From Seohaeicola saemankumensis (GTDB lineage: Bacteria > Pseudomonadota > Alphaproteobacteria > Rhodobacterales > Rhodobacteraceae): a DNA stretch of 64,000 nt. Numbering within the stretch: position 1 is the stretch's first letter; each line of letters opens with the position of its first letter. Below, in pieces: positions 26,697-36,610 of the stretch. Under the pieces are notes generated by a model. The model searched no databases, was not told where the DNA came from, and saw only the letters and a list, made by a program, of their open reading frames with translations. Where the stretch lies: assembly GCF_021021435.1 (NCBI RefSeq), contig NZ_JAINWI010000003.1, forward strand, positions 124,001-188,000, written 5' to 3'. A program made the position numbers and the translations under genes.

Positions 26697-27181
26697 CACG
26701 CCTTGCCCTGATACTCTGGCTGGCGCTGGGAACGGCTCTTGCGCCGGTGACAATCCTGATCGCACCGCAAGCGCTGGCGGTGCAACCCGACGAGGTTCTG
26801 GATAATCCCGTTCTGGAAGGCCGGGCCCGCGAATTGTCGCGCGGGCTGCGCTGCATGGTATGCCGGAATGAAAGCATCGACGAATCCAACGCGGAACTTG
26901 CGCGCGATATGCGGATTCTGGTACGTGAGCGTCTTGTGGAAGGCGACACCGATCAGGAGGTGATCGAGTTCATCGTTGACCGATACGGCGAATATGCGCT
27001 GCTGAAGCCCACGACGGGCGGGGCAAACTGGTTGCTCTGGGCCGCTGGACCCTTGATGCTGCTTCTGGCTTTGGCTGTCGGCCTTTCCTATCTGCGCGGA
27101 CGCGAAACCGCCCCCGAGACAGGCGCGGCACGGCTGAACGAAGATGAGAAAGCGCGGCTGAGCAAGATTCTCGAAGACTGA
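26693..27181 (+). CDS. ccmH: Cytochrome c maturation thiol reductase CcmH (CcmL)
   Basis: A 162-residue short-form CcmH. A signal sequence (about 1-30) precedes a periplasmic helical domain with the redox pair Cys54 and Cys57 in LRCMVCRNES, then a membrane helix at about 106-126. It reduces apocytochrome cysteines before heme ligation. Its ATG overlaps the ccmF stop. The TPR domain of long E. coli CcmH is absent, as usual in this group. Confidence 0.93.
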   Translation: MTRLALILWLALGTALAPVTILIAPQALAVQPDEVLDNPVLEGRARELSRGLRCMVCRNESIDESNAELARDMRILVRERLVEGDTDQEVIEFIVDRYGEYALLKPTTGGANWLLWAAGPLMLLLALAVGLSYLRGRETAPETGAARLNEDEKARLSKILED

Positions 27182-27259
27182 CGCGGGGTTTGTCCTTTTC
27201 CTTGGTATCCGCTGCGGTAAGGTAACACCCAGAGGCGGAGACAAGGAAAGGCCGGACTT

Positions 27260-28036
27260 ATGGAGTATCAGACCATCGCGCTGGACATCACCGACGATAT
27301 CGCGGTGCTGACCCTGGATCGCGCGGATAAGATGAACGCGCTGAACACACAGATGCGGGCCGAGATTGCGGATGCCGCGCGCGAAGCCGGCAAGACCGCA
27401 CGCGTGCTGGTCATCACCGGATCTGGCCGCGCATTCTGTTCGGGGCAGGATCTGAGCGACCGTGCCAATGCGGCCAATCTGGATATGGAACGCACGCTGC
27501 GCGACGAATATCTGCCGATGCTCAAGGCGATCTATGACTGCCCGATCCCCACGATCAGTGCCGTAAACGGTGCTGCGGCAGGGGCAGGGGCTAATCTGGC
27601 GCTGGCCGCCGATGTCGTGATCGCGACGCAGAGCGCCTATTTCCTGCAGGCATTCACGCGGATCGGCCTGATGCCCGATGCTGGCGGCACCTATTGGATG
27701 ACGCGGCAGATGGGCACGGCGAAAGCGATGGGGGCCGCACTTTTTGCCGACAAGATCAGCGCGCAGCAGGCCGATGACTGGGGCCTGATCTGGGAAGCTG
27801 TGGCGGATGACGCCTTTGACGCCACATGGCGCGCGCGGGCTGCGCAATTGGCCAAAGGTCCGACGGTGGCCTATGCCCATGTCAAACAGGCGATCCGTGG
27901 CAGTTGGGACAACAATCTTGAGGAACAGCTTGCACTGGAAGGCCGGTTTCAGGGCACCTGCGGCAAGACACGCGACTTCAAGGAGGGCGTGCTGGCCTTT
28001 CTGGAAAAACGCCCTGCCAGTTTCGAGGGGCGGTAA
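27260..28036 (+). CDS. Enoyl-CoA hydratase/isomerase family protein (PaaG-like)
   Basis: A 258-residue crotonase-fold enzyme. The oxyanion-hole elements are GRAFCSGQDL (about 56-65) and GAAAGAGANLALAAD (about 103-117). DAGGTYW at about 139-145 includes the Asp typical of PaaG-type isomerases, and the usual hydratase Glu pair is not both evident. This suggests a 1,2-epoxyphenylacetyl-CoA isomerase or related enoyl-CoA isomerase; the assignment is tentative because no paa genes are nearby. GGAAAGG precedes the start. Confidence 0.75.
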   Translation: MEYQTIALDITDDIAVLTLDRADKMNALNTQMRAEIADAAREAGKTARVLVITGSGRAFCSGQDLSDRANAANLDMERTLRDEYLPMLKAIYDCPIPTISAVNGAAAGAGANLALAADVVIATQSAYFLQAFTRIGLMPDAGGTYWMTRQMGTAKAMGAALFADKISAQQADDWGLIWEAVADDAFDATWRARAAQLAKGPTVAYAHVKQAIRGSWDNNLEEQLALEGRFQGTCGKTRDFKEGVLAFLEKRPASFEGR

Positions 28037-28083
28037 CGCCCCTCATCCGTCCTTGCGGACGTCTTCGGCAGGGTTTGACCCTG

Positions 28084-28158
28084 TCAGATCAGGGGCACGA
28101 AAGGCACGCCACATCCTGACATGGCCAGTAGCGCGGCGACGATGATCCATGTCCGCAT
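28084..28158 (-). CDS. Tiny predicted lipoprotein, 24 residues
   Basis: A 24-codon frame encodes MRTWIIVAALLAMSGC followed by eight residues ending VPLI. The LAMSGC is a lipobox that would leave a mature lipopeptide of only nine residues beginning at Cys16. A good AGGA site lies 6 nt before the ATG. It is in the gap between the hydratase and gltA, on the gltA strand. Its size and clean signal/lipobox suggest a real entericidin-like peptide, but function is unknown. Confidence 0.55.
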   Translation of the reverse strand: MRTWIIVAALLAMSGCGVPFVPLI

Positions 28159-28240
28159 GGTCAGTCCTTCCGTGGTGTTGACCTTTCGGCAGTCTGCGTG
28201 AGCGTTCCGGAATGGCCACCAAAACCCTGGTTGAAACAGA

Positions 28241-28271
28241 AACGGCGCCTCGAAAGGCGCCGTTTTTTTGT
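28241..28271. terminator. Strong terminator between hydratase region and gltA
   Basis: AACGGCGCCT-CGAA-AGGCGCCGTT is a perfect 10-bp stem followed on the plus strand by TTTTT. On the minus strand it follows the gltA stop by about 12 nt and is trailed by TTTC, so it probably serves gltA as well. Confidence 0.8.
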
Positions 28272-28281
28272 CTCTATCCGC

Positions 28282-29577
28282 TCAGCGGTTTTCGATATCG
28301 ACATAGTTGCGCTCGGTCTCGCCGCGGTAAAGCTGACGCGGACGACCGATCTTCATCTGCGGATCGGCGATCATCTCTTTCCACTGGCTCACCCAGCCGA
28401 CGGTGCGCGACAGGGCGAAGACAGGCGTGAACATCGAAGTCGGGAAGCCGATCGCCTCGAGAATGATGCCCGAATAGAAATCCACGTTCGGGAACAGCTT
28501 TTTCTCGATGAAATAGGGATCGTTCAGCGCGACGTGTTCCAACTCCTTGGCAACCTGCAGCAGCGGGTTGTCCTGCACGCCTAGCAGTTCCAGAACTTCG
28601 TCCGCCGACTGTTTCAGCACCTTGGCGCGCGGATCTGTGTTTTTGTAGACGCGGTGACCGAATCCCATCAGGCGGAACGGATCGTTCTTGTCCTTGGCGC
28701 GCTCGATGAATTCTGGGATGCGGTCCACCGTGCCAATCTCGCGCAGCATTTCCAGGCAAGCCTGGTTCGCGCCTCCATGCGCCGGACCCCAGAGGCAGGC
28801 AATACCGGCGGCGATGCAGGCAAAGGGGTTCGCGCCCGAAGACGACGCCAGACGCACGGTCGAGGTCGAGGCGTTCTGCTCGTGATCTGCGTGCAGCGTC
28901 AGGATACGGTCCATGGCGCGGGCGACGATCGGGTTCACATGGTAGGTTTCGGCCGGAACCGAGAAGCACATGTGGAGAAAGTTCGCCGCGTAATCCAGAT
29001 CGTTGCGCGGATAGACGAAAGGCTGGCCGATGGAATATTTGTAGGCCATCGCCGCAATGGTCGGCATCTTGGCGATCAGGCGGATCGAGGCCACCTCGCG
29101 CTGCCAGGGATCATTCACATCCAAGCTGTCGTGATAGAACGCCGACATCGCACCGACCACACCGACCATTGTGGCCATCGGATGCGCGTCACGGCGGAAG
29201 CCACGGAAGAAGTTGTGCATCTGTTCGTGGATCATCGTGTGACGTGTCACACGTGTCTCGAAATCCTCAAGCTGGGCAGAGGAGGGCAGTTCACCGTAAA
29301 GCAGCAGATAGCACACTTCGAGGAAATGCGATTTCGACGCCAACTGGTCGATCGGATAGCCGCGATGCAGCAGAATACCCTCATCCCCGTCGATATAGGT
29401 AATGGTGCTGTCGCAGCTTGCAGTCGAGGTAAAGCCCGGATCATAGGTGAATACGCCCGCCTGACCGTAAAGCTTGCGGATGTCGATCACTTCGGGGCCT
29501 GCCGTCGGTGTGAACATCGGCAGTTCAAAGCTTTGACCGTCAAAGCTCAGCGTCGCTGTTTTGCTGGTATCCGTCAT
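28282..29577 (-). CDS. gltA: Citrate synthase, type II
   Basis: A 431-residue hexameric-type citrate synthase condensing acetyl-CoA and oxaloacetate. Catalytic histidines are in [11 protein letters not shown] (about 261-271) and in [10 protein letters not shown] (about 300-310), with the catalytic Asp in the later [16 protein letters not shown] region. The N-terminal small beta domain ([16 protein letters not shown]) typical of the Gram-negative enzyme is present. It is 82 nt downstream of gltX on the same strand and followed by a terminator. Confidence 0.97.
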   Translation of the reverse strand: MTDTSKTATLSFDGQSFELPMFTPTAGPEVIDIRKLYGQAGVFTYDPGFTSTASCDSTITYIDGDEGILLHRGYPIDQLASKSHFLEVCYLLLYGELPSSAQLEDFETRVTRHTMIHEQMHNFFRGFRRDAHPMATMVGVVGAMSAFYHDSLDVNDPWQREVASIRLIAKMPTIAAMAYKYSIGQPFVYPRNDLDYAANFLHMCFSVPAETYHVNPIVARAMDRILTLHADHEQNASTSTVRLASSSGANPFACIAAGIACLWGPAHGGANQACLEMLREIGTVDRIPEFIERAKDKNDPFRLMGFGHRVYKNTDPRAKVLKQSADEVLELLGVQDNPLLQVAKELEHVALNDPYFIEKKLFPNVDFYSGIILEAIGFPTSMFTPVFALSRTVGWVSQWKEMIADPQMKIGRPRQLYRGETERNYVDIENR

Positions 29578-29659
29578 TTTCGTCCCTTCCTCACCGGCGG
29601 TTCCCGCAGATCGGGTGCGCCATACTATTATATCCGCCTGAAGAAGGAGTTAACCCATC

Positions 29660-31060
29660 TCAGGCTGCGGCATCCGACAGGCGCGCAAGGCTTTCCTCGC
29701 GCCCGAGCACCAGCAACATGTCGAATACACTCGGTGTGGCGCTGCGCCCCGCGATGGCAGCCCGCATGGGGCCTGCCAGCTTGCCGAATGTCATTCCCTG
29801 CATCTGTGCGAATTCGTTCAGGACGTGTTCAAGATCGTCCCGCGTCCAGCTAGCATTTTGCAGATGCGGCGTCAATTCTATCAGTATACCACGGGATACA
29901 TCGTTGAGTTGCTCTGCGGCTTTCGCCTCGGGTTGGATCGGGCGATCTGCTGTAATAAATGCAGCCTTATCAAGAAGTTCAAAGAAGGTTTTGGCGCGTT
30001 CCTTCAGATGTGGCATGGCTGCAAAGAACATTGCTTTCTTATGCGCGGGCAAAGCGGGCTGTCCTGTCGCTGCGAGGAAATCCATAAGCTCATGCAGCAG
30101 CGCGGCATCTGGCGTGGCAGCAATATGCTGGCCGCAGATGTTTTCGAGTTTCTTGAAATCAAGGCGCGCGGGCGATTTGCCGATTCCTTCCAGATTGAAC
30201 CATGCGAGCGCCTGCGCGTCGTTGAAGAACTCGTCATCGCCATGGCTCCAGCCCAGACGCGTCAGATAGTTCCGCATGCCCGCCGCAGGATAGCCCATCG
30301 CCTGATATTCCTCGACACCCAGCGCGCCATGGCGCTTGGACAGCTTCTTGCCATCGGGCCCGTGGATCAACGGGATATGCGCCCAGACAGGCACGCTCCA
30401 GCCCATCGCGTGATAGATCATCATCTGCCGCGCCGCATTGTTGAGGTGGTCGTCGCCACGGATCACATGGGTCACGCCCATGTCGTGATCATCCACGACA
30501 ACCGCCAGCATGTAGACAGGCGTGCCGTCGCCACGCAGCAGCACCATATCGTCCAACTGGTCATTGCGGATGGTCACATTACCTTGCACCTGATCCACGA
30601 TCACGGTTTCGCCTTCCTGCGGGGCTTTGATACGGATCACGTAAGGCAGGTCGGGATGTGTTGACGGATCAGCGTCTCGCCAGGGGCTGCGGTAGAGCGT
30701 CGACCGGCCTTCGGCGCGGGCCGCCTCGCGAAAGGTTTCGATCTCGTCTTGCGTCGCAAAACACTTGTAGGCGCGCCCCTGGTGCAGAAGCTGGCGCGCG
30801 ACATCGGCATGACGCGACGCACGCGCAAACTGACTGATCGCCTCGCCGTCATGGTCCAGTCCCAGCCAGTCAAGACCCTTGAGGATCGCGGCTGTTGCTT
30901 CAGGGGTCGAGCGTTCGCGGTCCGTATCCTCGATCCGCAGCAGGAATTTGCCGCCCTGCGCCCTTGCAAAAAGCCAGTTGAACAGCGCCGTGCGCGCCCC
31001 GCCGATATGCAGATAGCCAGTGGGAGAGGGCGCAAAACGGGTGACAACGGGGGAGGACAT
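29660..31060 (-). CDS. gltX: Glutamyl-tRNA synthetase
   Basis: A 466-residue class I synthetase. The HIGH-type motif is [17 protein letters not shown] near residues 11-27 and the KMSKS-type motif is [10 protein letters not shown] near 240-249. It charges tRNA-Glu, and probably tRNA-Gln in organisms using the GatCAB route. I place the start at [15 protein letters not shown]; 12 further upstream residues are possible from 31096. It is divergent from comEC, only 47 nt apart. Confidence 0.96.
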   Translation of the reverse strand: MSSPVVTRFAPSPTGYLHIGGARTALFNWLFARAQGGKFLLRIEDTDRERSTPEATAAILKGLDWLGLDHDGEAISQFARASRHADVARQLLHQGRAYKCFATQDEIETFREAARAEGRSTLYRSPWRDADPSTHPDLPYVIRIKAPQEGETVIVDQVQGNVTIRNDQLDDMVLLRGDGTPVYMLAVVVDDHDMGVTHVIRGDDHLNNAARQMMIYHAMGWSVPVWAHIPLIHGPDGKKLSKRHGALGVEEYQAMGYPAAGMRNYLTRLGWSHGDDEFFNDAQALAWFNLEGIGKSPARLDFKKLENICGQHIAATPDAALLHELMDFLAATGQPALPAHKKAMFFAAMPHLKERAKTFFELLDKAAFITADRPIQPEAKAAEQLNDVSRGILIELTPHLQNASWTRDDLEHVLNEFAQMQGMTFGKLAGPMRAAIAGRSATPSVFDMLLVLGREESLARLSDAAA

Positions 31061-31107
31061 AGGCGGTCTTAACCTTTCGGTAATCATGGCTGGCATAGCC
31101 TTGTCGC

Positions 31108-33180
31108 ATGTCTAGCGATGCATTGGGCAGGGGGCAAGAGTTGCAGATCACAGCCCGGATCGAGCAGGTGTTCCTGGCCCAGCGCGGGCATCTGTTCGTA
31201 TGGGCGCCGGTCGTTCTGGCCGCCGGTATCGGCGTGTATTTCGCCTTGCGGTGGGAGCCTGAAATCCGGCACTACCTTGCCCTGATAGGGGGGATGGTGA
31301 TCGCCGTGGTAGTGGCGCGCCGCGCCGGACCTGTTGCCGCGCCGCTGTGTTGGGCTGTGGCGCTGTTTGCCTTGGGTATCTGTCTGGCGGGAGTGCGGAC
31401 CCATCTGGTCGCTGCACCCCAGATCGGATACCGCTACTACGGGCCGGTGGAGGGCCGGATCGTCGGCATCGACCGCTCGGCCGCGGATGCGCTGCGTCTG
31501 GTGCTGGACAATGTCGTGTTGGAACGGGTCGCGCCCGACGACACGCCTGCCCGCGTGCGTCTGTCCCTGCACGGGGACCAGTCCTATCTTGTGCCGAAGC
31601 CTGGGCAGATCGTGGTTCTGACAGGGCATCTGTCCGTGTCCAATGGCCCTGTCGAGCCGGGGGGCTTCGATTTTCGTCGTCATGCGTGGTTTCTGGGGCT
31701 GGGCGCTGTGGGATATACCCGCACGCCGGTTCTGCTCCTGACGCCACCCAAAGGCGAGCTACCCGTCTTTGCCGCGCGCATGTGGTTGTCGGCCCGTGTC
31801 CAGACAGCCTTGCCCGGCGAGGTGGGGGCCTTTGCAGCGGCTGTGATGACCGGTGACCGGTCCGGCATCGGGCAGGACACGCTTGAGGCGCTGCGGGTGT
31901 CCAATCTGGCGCATCTGCTGGCGATTTCGGGGCTGCATATGGGACTGCTCAGCGGCTTTGTCTTCGGACTGTTCCGTCTGGCCTTTGCCGCTGTGCCGGT
32001 GGTCGGGCTACGGGTGCCTGCGAAAAAGCTGTCGGCAGCTTTGGCGCTGCTTGTGGCGGCGGGCTATCTGGGTTTGTCGGGCGGCAATGTCGCGACCGAG
32101 AGGGCCTTTGTCATGGTCGCCGTAGTGCTGCTGGCGGTGATATTGGACCGCCGCGCCCTGACATTGCGTGCCGTGGCTGTGGCCGCCTTGATCATTCTCG
32201 TTCTGCAGCCCGAGGCGCTGATGGGGCCTGGGTTCCAGATGTCCTTTGCCGCGACCACCGCACTGGTGGCCGTGTTCGGCTGGCTGCGTGATGCGGATCT
32301 GCCGCGCTTGCCCCGTTGGGCGCGCGCCATCGCGGCGGTTTTCGTGTCCTCGGCTGTGGCAGGGCTGGCCACCGCCCCCTTTGGGGCGGCACATTTCAAC
32401 CAGTTTGCCCATTACGGGCTGTTCGCCAATTTGCTGAGCGTGCCCTTTATGGGCGCGCTGGTCATGCCTGCGGCGGTGCTGGCAACCTGTCTGCTGCCCT
32501 TCGGACTGGAGGGGTGGCCACTTTGGGCCATGGGACAGGGGCTGGGCTGGATATTGCATGTCGCGCATGTGGTATCGACCCTGGATGGTGCGCGCGGGTC
32601 AATTGCGACGCCGCCTGCTGTCGTGCTGCCAATGATGGCACTGGCGGCATTGTGGATCATGCTATGGCAGGGGCGCTTGCGTTGGGCGGGGGCAGTTCCC
32701 CTGCTGCTGGCGCTTGGCCTTTGGAGCCAGACCGAACGCCCTTTTGTACTGATTGCGGGCGATGGCGGTCTGGTTGGTGTGATGACACCGCAGGGCCGCG
32801 CGCTCAGCCAGTCGCGCGGGGCGGGTTTTACCGCCCGCAACTGGCTGGATCATGATGGCAATGACATGTCACAGGAAAGCGCTGCGGGTTTGTGGCGCGC
32901 ACCGATGGTTCTGCCGGATGGCGGACGGGTGATCCACCTGCGCGGCAAGACTGCCGCGGCGCAGGCCGCTTGCACGCGAAAGGACTGGCTTGTGATGAAC
33001 AGCACTGCCCCCAAGGGCCTGCCTTGCCGCGTCTTTGATGCGGTAACGCTACGCTCCAGCGGGGCAGTCGCGCTTTATCTGCGGGACGGTAATCTTGCAG
33101 TAGTCACGTCAAGCGATCTGACGGGCGCGCGCTTGTGGAACCGCCGTGTCGCGCCGCGGGACAGGCGCGCGCGTCAATAG
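31108..33180 (+). CDS. comEC: ComEC/Rec2-family DNA uptake channel protein
   Basis: A 690-residue polytopic protein with an N-terminal DUF4131 region (about 50-200) and the Competence domain from about 225 to 510, marked by [14 protein letters not shown]. ComEC forms the inner-membrane channel for single-stranded DNA during natural transformation, and in Rhodobacter capsulatus it is needed for uptake of gene transfer agent DNA. The C-terminal soluble part lacks a recognisable metallo-beta-lactamase motif, as in many alphaproteobacterial versions. Its 3' end overlaps lexA by 7 bases. Confidence 0.88.
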   Translation: MSSDALGRGQELQITARIEQVFLAQRGHLFVWAPVVLAAGIGVYFALRWEPEIRHYLALIGGMVIAVVVARRAGPVAAPLCWAVALFALGICLAGVRTHLVAAPQIGYRYYGPVEGRIVGIDRSAADALRLVLDNVVLERVAPDDTPARVRLSLHGDQSYLVPKPGQIVVLTGHLSVSNGPVEPGGFDFRRHAWFLGLGAVGYTRTPVLLLTPPKGELPVFAARMWLSARVQTALPGEVGAFAAAVMTGDRSGIGQDTLEALRVSNLAHLLAISGLHMGLLSGFVFGLFRLAFAAVPVVGLRVPAKKLSAALALLVAAGYLGLSGGNVATERAFVMVAVVLLAVILDRRALTLRAVAVAALIILVLQPEALMGPGFQMSFAATTALVAVFGWLRDADLPRLPRWARAIAAVFVSSAVAGLATAPFGAAHFNQFAHYGLFANLLSVPFMGALVMPAAVLATCLLPFGLEGWPLWAMGQGLGWILHVAHVVSTLDGARGSIATPPAVVLPMMALAALWIMLWQGRLRWAGAVPLLLALGLWSQTERPFVLIAGDGGLVGVMTPQGRALSQSRGAGFTARNWLDHDGNDMSQESAAGLWRAPMVLPDGGRVIHLRGKTAAAQAACTRKDWLVMNSTAPKGLPCRVFDAVTLRSSGAVALYLRDGNLAVVTSSDLTGARLWNRRVAPRDRRARQ

Positions 33181-33896
33181 GTACGGATCAGCCCCACCAG
33201 ACGGCCCTGCACCTTGACCTGATGATCGGCATAGACACGGGTTTCATAAGCCGGATTCGCCGCTTCCAAAGCGATCGCGCTGCCGCGTCGCATGAATCGC
33301 TTCAGCGTCGCTTCCTGATCCTCGACCAAGGCCACAACGATATCGCCATTATCAGCGACCGAGGTTTCACGGATCACGACAACATCACCGTCATTGATCC
33401 CCGCCTCGATCATCGAATCGCCGCGGACTTCCAGCGCGTAATGCTCGCCCCGACCGCTGATCATCGAACTCGGCACAGTCACGGAATGCGAGATCTGACT
33501 GATCGCCTCGATCGGGACACCGGCGGCAATGCGCCCCATCACCGGCAGTTCCAACGCTTCGATCGTTTGGACGGGCAAGGCGCGCGAAGGCGGCGGGTTG
33601 TCGGGGCGGTCCCCGTCAATCACGCGAGGCGCAAAGCTGCCTTGTGCGGCACCTGCCTTGAGCCCGTGCTTTTCAGCCAGCGCATCGGGCAACTTCACGA
33701 TTTCCAGCGCCCTGGCGCGATGAGCCAACCGGCGGATAAAGCCGCGCTCCTCCAAAGCGGTGATCAGCCGGTGAATCCCCGATTTCGAGCGCAGATCAAG
33801 CGCTTCCTTCATTTCGTCAAAGGATGGCGGCACACCGTCGCGCTGTGTGCGTGTCTGGATAAAATCCAGCAGATCAAGTTGCTTCTTGGTCAGCAT
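33174..33896 (-). CDS. lexA: LexA SOS repressor
   Basis: A 240-residue LexA. The winged helix ([38 protein letters not shown]) is at residues 1-65; the self-cleavage bond is Ala125-Gly126 and the catalytic dyad Ser161 (RGDSM) and Lys199. The start at 33896 has AAGGGGA 8 nt upstream. An SOS box 75 bp upstream would overlap the alternative ATG at 33980, which argues for the shorter form. It follows moeA by gene order but has its own promoter. Confidence 0.96.
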   Translation of the reverse strand: MLTKKQLDLLDFIQTRTQRDGVPPSFDEMKEALDLRSKSGIHRLITALEERGFIRRLAHRARALEIVKLPDALAEKHGLKAGAAQGSFAPRVIDGDRPDNPPPSRALPVQTIEALELPVMGRIAAGVPIEAISQISHSVTVPSSMISGRGEHYALEVRGDSMIEAGINDGDVVVIRETSVADNGDIVVALVEDQEATLKRFMRRGSAIALEAANPAYETRVYADHQVKVQGRLVGLIRTY

Positions 33897-33970
33897 CGGG
33901 TCGGTCCCCTTGGAGCGGGCGCGATCAGAGGCATCTGGCCAGAGCGCGCGAAACAGGTAAATTCCCGTTT

Positions 33971-33985
33971 GTTCTGCCATTGTTC
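33971..33985. promoter_or_regulatory. LexA (SOS) box of lexA
   Basis: GTTC-TGCCATT-GTTC matches the alphaproteobacterial SOS box GTTC-N7-GTTC exactly. It is 75 bp upstream of the lexA start, indicating autoregulation. Confidence 0.85.
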
Positions 33986-34029
33986 CCGTTTTGTGTCAAC
34001 ACCCGTGCTGAACAGCGGTTAATCCAGCA

Positions 34030-35223
34030 TCAGCAGGACAGGGGCAGAACCGGAACAACCTCGCCCGCGTCGCGCGGGCCGTCATGGGCCGGACGCAGCA
34101 CAAGGGCATTGGCCTCGGACAACACCGTCAGAAGCGAGCTGTCCTGACGGTCAAAGGCCAGAACCTCGCGCCCCTGTGTGCCCTCGCTGACATGGCCGCG
34201 CATGTAATGCGCGCGCGGACCATTGGCCGCGACCGGTGCCTGCAGCGCGGCGTGCAGAAGCGGGGGCAGGACATCTGTCAGTCCCAACATGGACCGCAGC
34301 ATCGGCAACAGGAAGAGATGGCCGCAGACAATCGCCGATACCGGATTTCCGGGCAGGCCAAGATAGGGTGTGCCATCCCCGAAAGCCCCCGCGATCAGGG
34401 GTTTGCCGGGACGCATGGCAATCTTGTAGAAGCTTTGGCGCAGCCCGAAACGCGCGGCCACCTGCGCGACCAGATCATGGTCACCGACCGATGCGCCGCC
34501 GATGGTCACGATCAGATCGGCCCCCATCGCCAACTCGTAGACCGTTGTCAGCGAGGCTTCGGTATCCCGTGCAATCGGCAGGATACGGGCAAAGCCGCCG
34601 GCATCCTCGATCATGGCTTTCAGGGCAAAAAGGTTCGAGGCGATGATCTGGTCGGGGCGCGGGTCTTCGCCGGGCATGACCAACTCGTCCCCCGTGGCGA
34701 TGATCGCAATCTCGGGTTTCCGCGTTACCGCGACATGGCCCGCATTCATCGCGGCCAGAAGCGCCAGTTCCGACGGACCCAGAATGCGCGGCGCAGTAAG
34801 ATGGTAGTCCGCTGCAAAATCAGCACCTTGCGGGCGGATATTCGTGCCGTGATCCAGCGTGTCGTCCAAGGTGATCTGCGCCCCGATCCGGGTAACATCC
34901 TCTTGGATGACCACCCGGTCGGCCCCTGCGGGCACCGGCGCGCCGGTAAAGATGCGCAACGCCTCACCCGCGCCAAGCTGCCCCGCCCAAGCGTGGCCCG
35001 CAGCAGCCTCGCCAATCACCTGCAACACCGCGCCGGGCCTGCAATCATCCTGCCGAAGCGCATAGCCATCCATCGCCGAGGCCGCAAACGGCGGTTGCGC
35101 CCGTCCCGCTGTCACGCTTTGCGCCAGAACCCGCCCCGCCGCCTGCGCCAATGGCACACGCTGCGCCTGAAGCGGCGCCACCAGCGCCAAACACAGCGTC
35201 TGAGCCTCGTCTACGGTGATCAT
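34030..35223 (-). CDS. moeA: Molybdopterin molybdenumtransferase
   Basis: A 397-residue MoeA that inserts molybdate into adenylylated molybdopterin. Family landmarks are SAMDGYALR (about 49-57), the IFTGAPVPAGADRVV segment (about 90-104), TGDELV (about 181-186) and IGGASVGDHD (about 246-255). Its ATG overlaps the stop of the upstream GIY-YIG gene by four bases. In related genomes moeA follows moaC directly, and the junction sequence here suggests the same ancestral order. Confidence 0.95.
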   Translation of the reverse strand: MITVDEAQTLCLALVAPLQAQRVPLAQAAGRVLAQSVTAGRAQPPFAASAMDGYALRQDDCRPGAVLQVIGEAAAGHAWAGQLGAGEALRIFTGAPVPAGADRVVIQEDVTRIGAQITLDDTLDHGTNIRPQGADFAADYHLTAPRILGPSELALLAAMNAGHVAVTRKPEIAIIATGDELVMPGEDPRPDQIIASNLFALKAMIEDAGGFARILPIARDTEASLTTVYELAMGADLIVTIGGASVGDHDLVAQVAARFGLRQSFYKIAMRPGKPLIAGAFGDGTPYLGLPGNPVSAIVCGHLFLLPMLRSMLGLTDVLPPLLHAALQAPVAANGPRAHYMRGHVSEGTQGREVLAFDRQDSSLLTVLSEANALVLRPAHDGPRDAGEVVPVLPLSC

Positions 35224-35226
35224 TCC
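35220..35226. repeat. 7-bp direct repeat, downstream copy (moeA side)
   Basis: TCATTCC (GGAATGA on the coding strand) spans the stop of the GIY-YIG gene and the start of moeA. The same heptamer occurs at the other end of the gene. Confidence 0.6.
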
Positions 35227-36131
35227 ACACGACCTTGCGAGGCTTCAACAAGTGCTTCTTCCCATTCGGCGTAGGTTTGACCTGTTGATTTAAAAACCCA
35301 GCTAGTTCGACCATTTGCCGAGCGACCAGAAACGATCGCAGCAGCGGCTGAGGGACTTGAAAAGGCATAGTTACTAGCAAAAATACGGTGATCCTCGTTT
35401 AGAACCAAAATTCCACTAGTCACGAGCTCATCATATAGTTTGAAGTAGTGTGTGTTGGAATTTCGGTCTCCAACCCAGGAAGACCTTGCCTGAGAGCCTG
35501 CTTGGACAATCAGTTCACCCGCTTCCAATACGGCAATGGCTTTTAAGCCCTGTCGAGGCATGTTGAATTCGAACACATTTCTGTCGAGCGGTGCCTCTTG
35601 TTCTTGCTTTAGCAATGATGGGCTACGCGTTTTCTTGAGGAACATGTCCACGCGGATTGCTGGAAGAACCATCATCAGAGTCTCAAGAAACCCTTCCATG
35701 TTTGAGATTGCTGCTTCCGATAGACTGCTACGCGGCGGCGTATTTCCATTCTCCAAAGGAATTGTTGCGACTTCCTTGGCAATCTCCACCAATCGCGATT
35801 CCAGATACTTTACATGAGCCTTGTGAAGATTGTTCGATGCTGACGTTATGAGGATAGCGTATTCCCACCATCCCTTTTTAACTACGTGGTCCCTGATGCG
35901 TGATCTCATGTCCTCGGCTTCACCTATGTAGGCCAGAGGCTCACCTTCGTTTTCGCCAATAAGGACATATACACCTGTATAGGACGTTTCTGAGCGCGCT
36001 AACCCTTCCATGATCTGTGTGCGTGGTACTCTGAGAACATGACCCGTCCAGTTGAAAACCTCGGCGGTCAGCATTCCGTCGGGTCGACCATCAATAAAAA
36101 ACAGTTCGAGAGATCGACCTTGAACACTCAT
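35220..36131 (-). CDS. GIY-YIG nuclease with C-terminal DUF4357 domain, inserted in moa/moe operon
   Basis: A 303-residue protein. The GIY-YIG domain spans about 50-132: GVY at 53-55, YIG at 68-70, an Arg in MRSRIRDH (78-80), Glu111 in KYLES and Asn130 in ENGNTPP, so all catalytic positions seem intact. A DUF4357-like module ([20 protein letters not shown]) ends the protein at about 250-292. The DNA is AT-rich: I count 23 G+C in 35401-35460 against 42 in the 34201-34260 of moeA. It overlaps both neighbours by ATGA. Likely acquired; related proteins accompany restriction-type systems, but its own role is unknown. Confidence 0.85.
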   Translation of the reverse strand: MSVQGRSLELFFIDGRPDGMLTAEVFNWTGHVLRVPRTQIMEGLARSETSYTGVYVLIGENEGEPLAYIGEAEDMRSRIRDHVVKKGWWEYAILITSASNNLHKAHVKYLESRLVEIAKEVATIPLENGNTPPRSSLSEAAISNMEGFLETLMMVLPAIRVDMFLKKTRSPSLLKQEQEAPLDRNVFEFNMPRQGLKAIAVLEAGELIVQAGSQARSSWVGDRNSNTHYFKLYDELVTSGILVLNEDHRIFASNYAFSSPSAAAAIVSGRSANGRTSWVFKSTGQTYAEWEEALVEASQGRVE

Positions 36132-36134
36132 TCC
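36128..36134. repeat. 7-bp direct repeat, upstream copy (moaC side)
   Basis: TCATTCC spans the moaC stop and the GIY-YIG start. The two copies are 908 bp apart and exactly bracket the AT-rich gene. Confidence 0.6.
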
Positions 36135-36610
36135 GCCTCAAACCTTCCGGACTTGCCACCGTCTTTCAGCGTGACATGGATGCCGCCGATCTCCATCGCC
36201 TTATCCACGGCTTTGGTCATGTCATAGACGGTCAGCGCCGCCGTGCTCACGGCTGTCAGGGCTTCCATCTCGACGCCGGTCTGGCCTGTGGTCTTGACCG
36301 TGGCCTTGATCCGCACGCCGGGCAGGGCTGCGTCCAGCGTCAGATCCACCGTGACCTTGGTGATGGCCAGCGGGTGGCAAAGCGGGATCAGATCGGCGGT
36401 TTTCTTGGCACCCATGATTCCCGCCAGCCGCGCGACACCCAGAACATCGCCCTTCTTGGCACGACCTTCTGCAATGATTTCATATGTTTCGCTGGCCATC
36501 CTGATCCAGCCTGTGGCAACAGCCACGCGTGCGGTCACGTCTTTCTGCGACACATCGACCATATGCGCCTGACCCTGCGCGTCGAAATGGGTCAGGGTCT
36601 TGCCCGCCAT
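36128..36610 (-). CDS. moaC: Cyclic pyranopterin monophosphate synthase
   Basis: A 160-residue MoaC forming cyclic pyranopterin monophosphate in molybdenum cofactor synthesis. Conserved segments are LIPLCHPL (about 73-80), [19 protein letters not shown] and the C-terminal LKDGGKSG. The ATG at 36610 overlaps the trpC stop by one base (TGATG); a GTG codon just before it is a less likely start. moaA is not in the window. Confidence 0.95.
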   Translation of the reverse strand: MAGKTLTHFDAQGQAHMVDVSQKDVTARVAVATGWIRMASETYEIIAEGRAKKGDVLGVARLAGIMGAKKTADLIPLCHPLAITKVTVDLTLDAALPGVRIKATVKTTGQTGVEMEALTAVSTAALTVYDMTKAVDKAMEIGGIHVTLKDGGKSGRFEAE

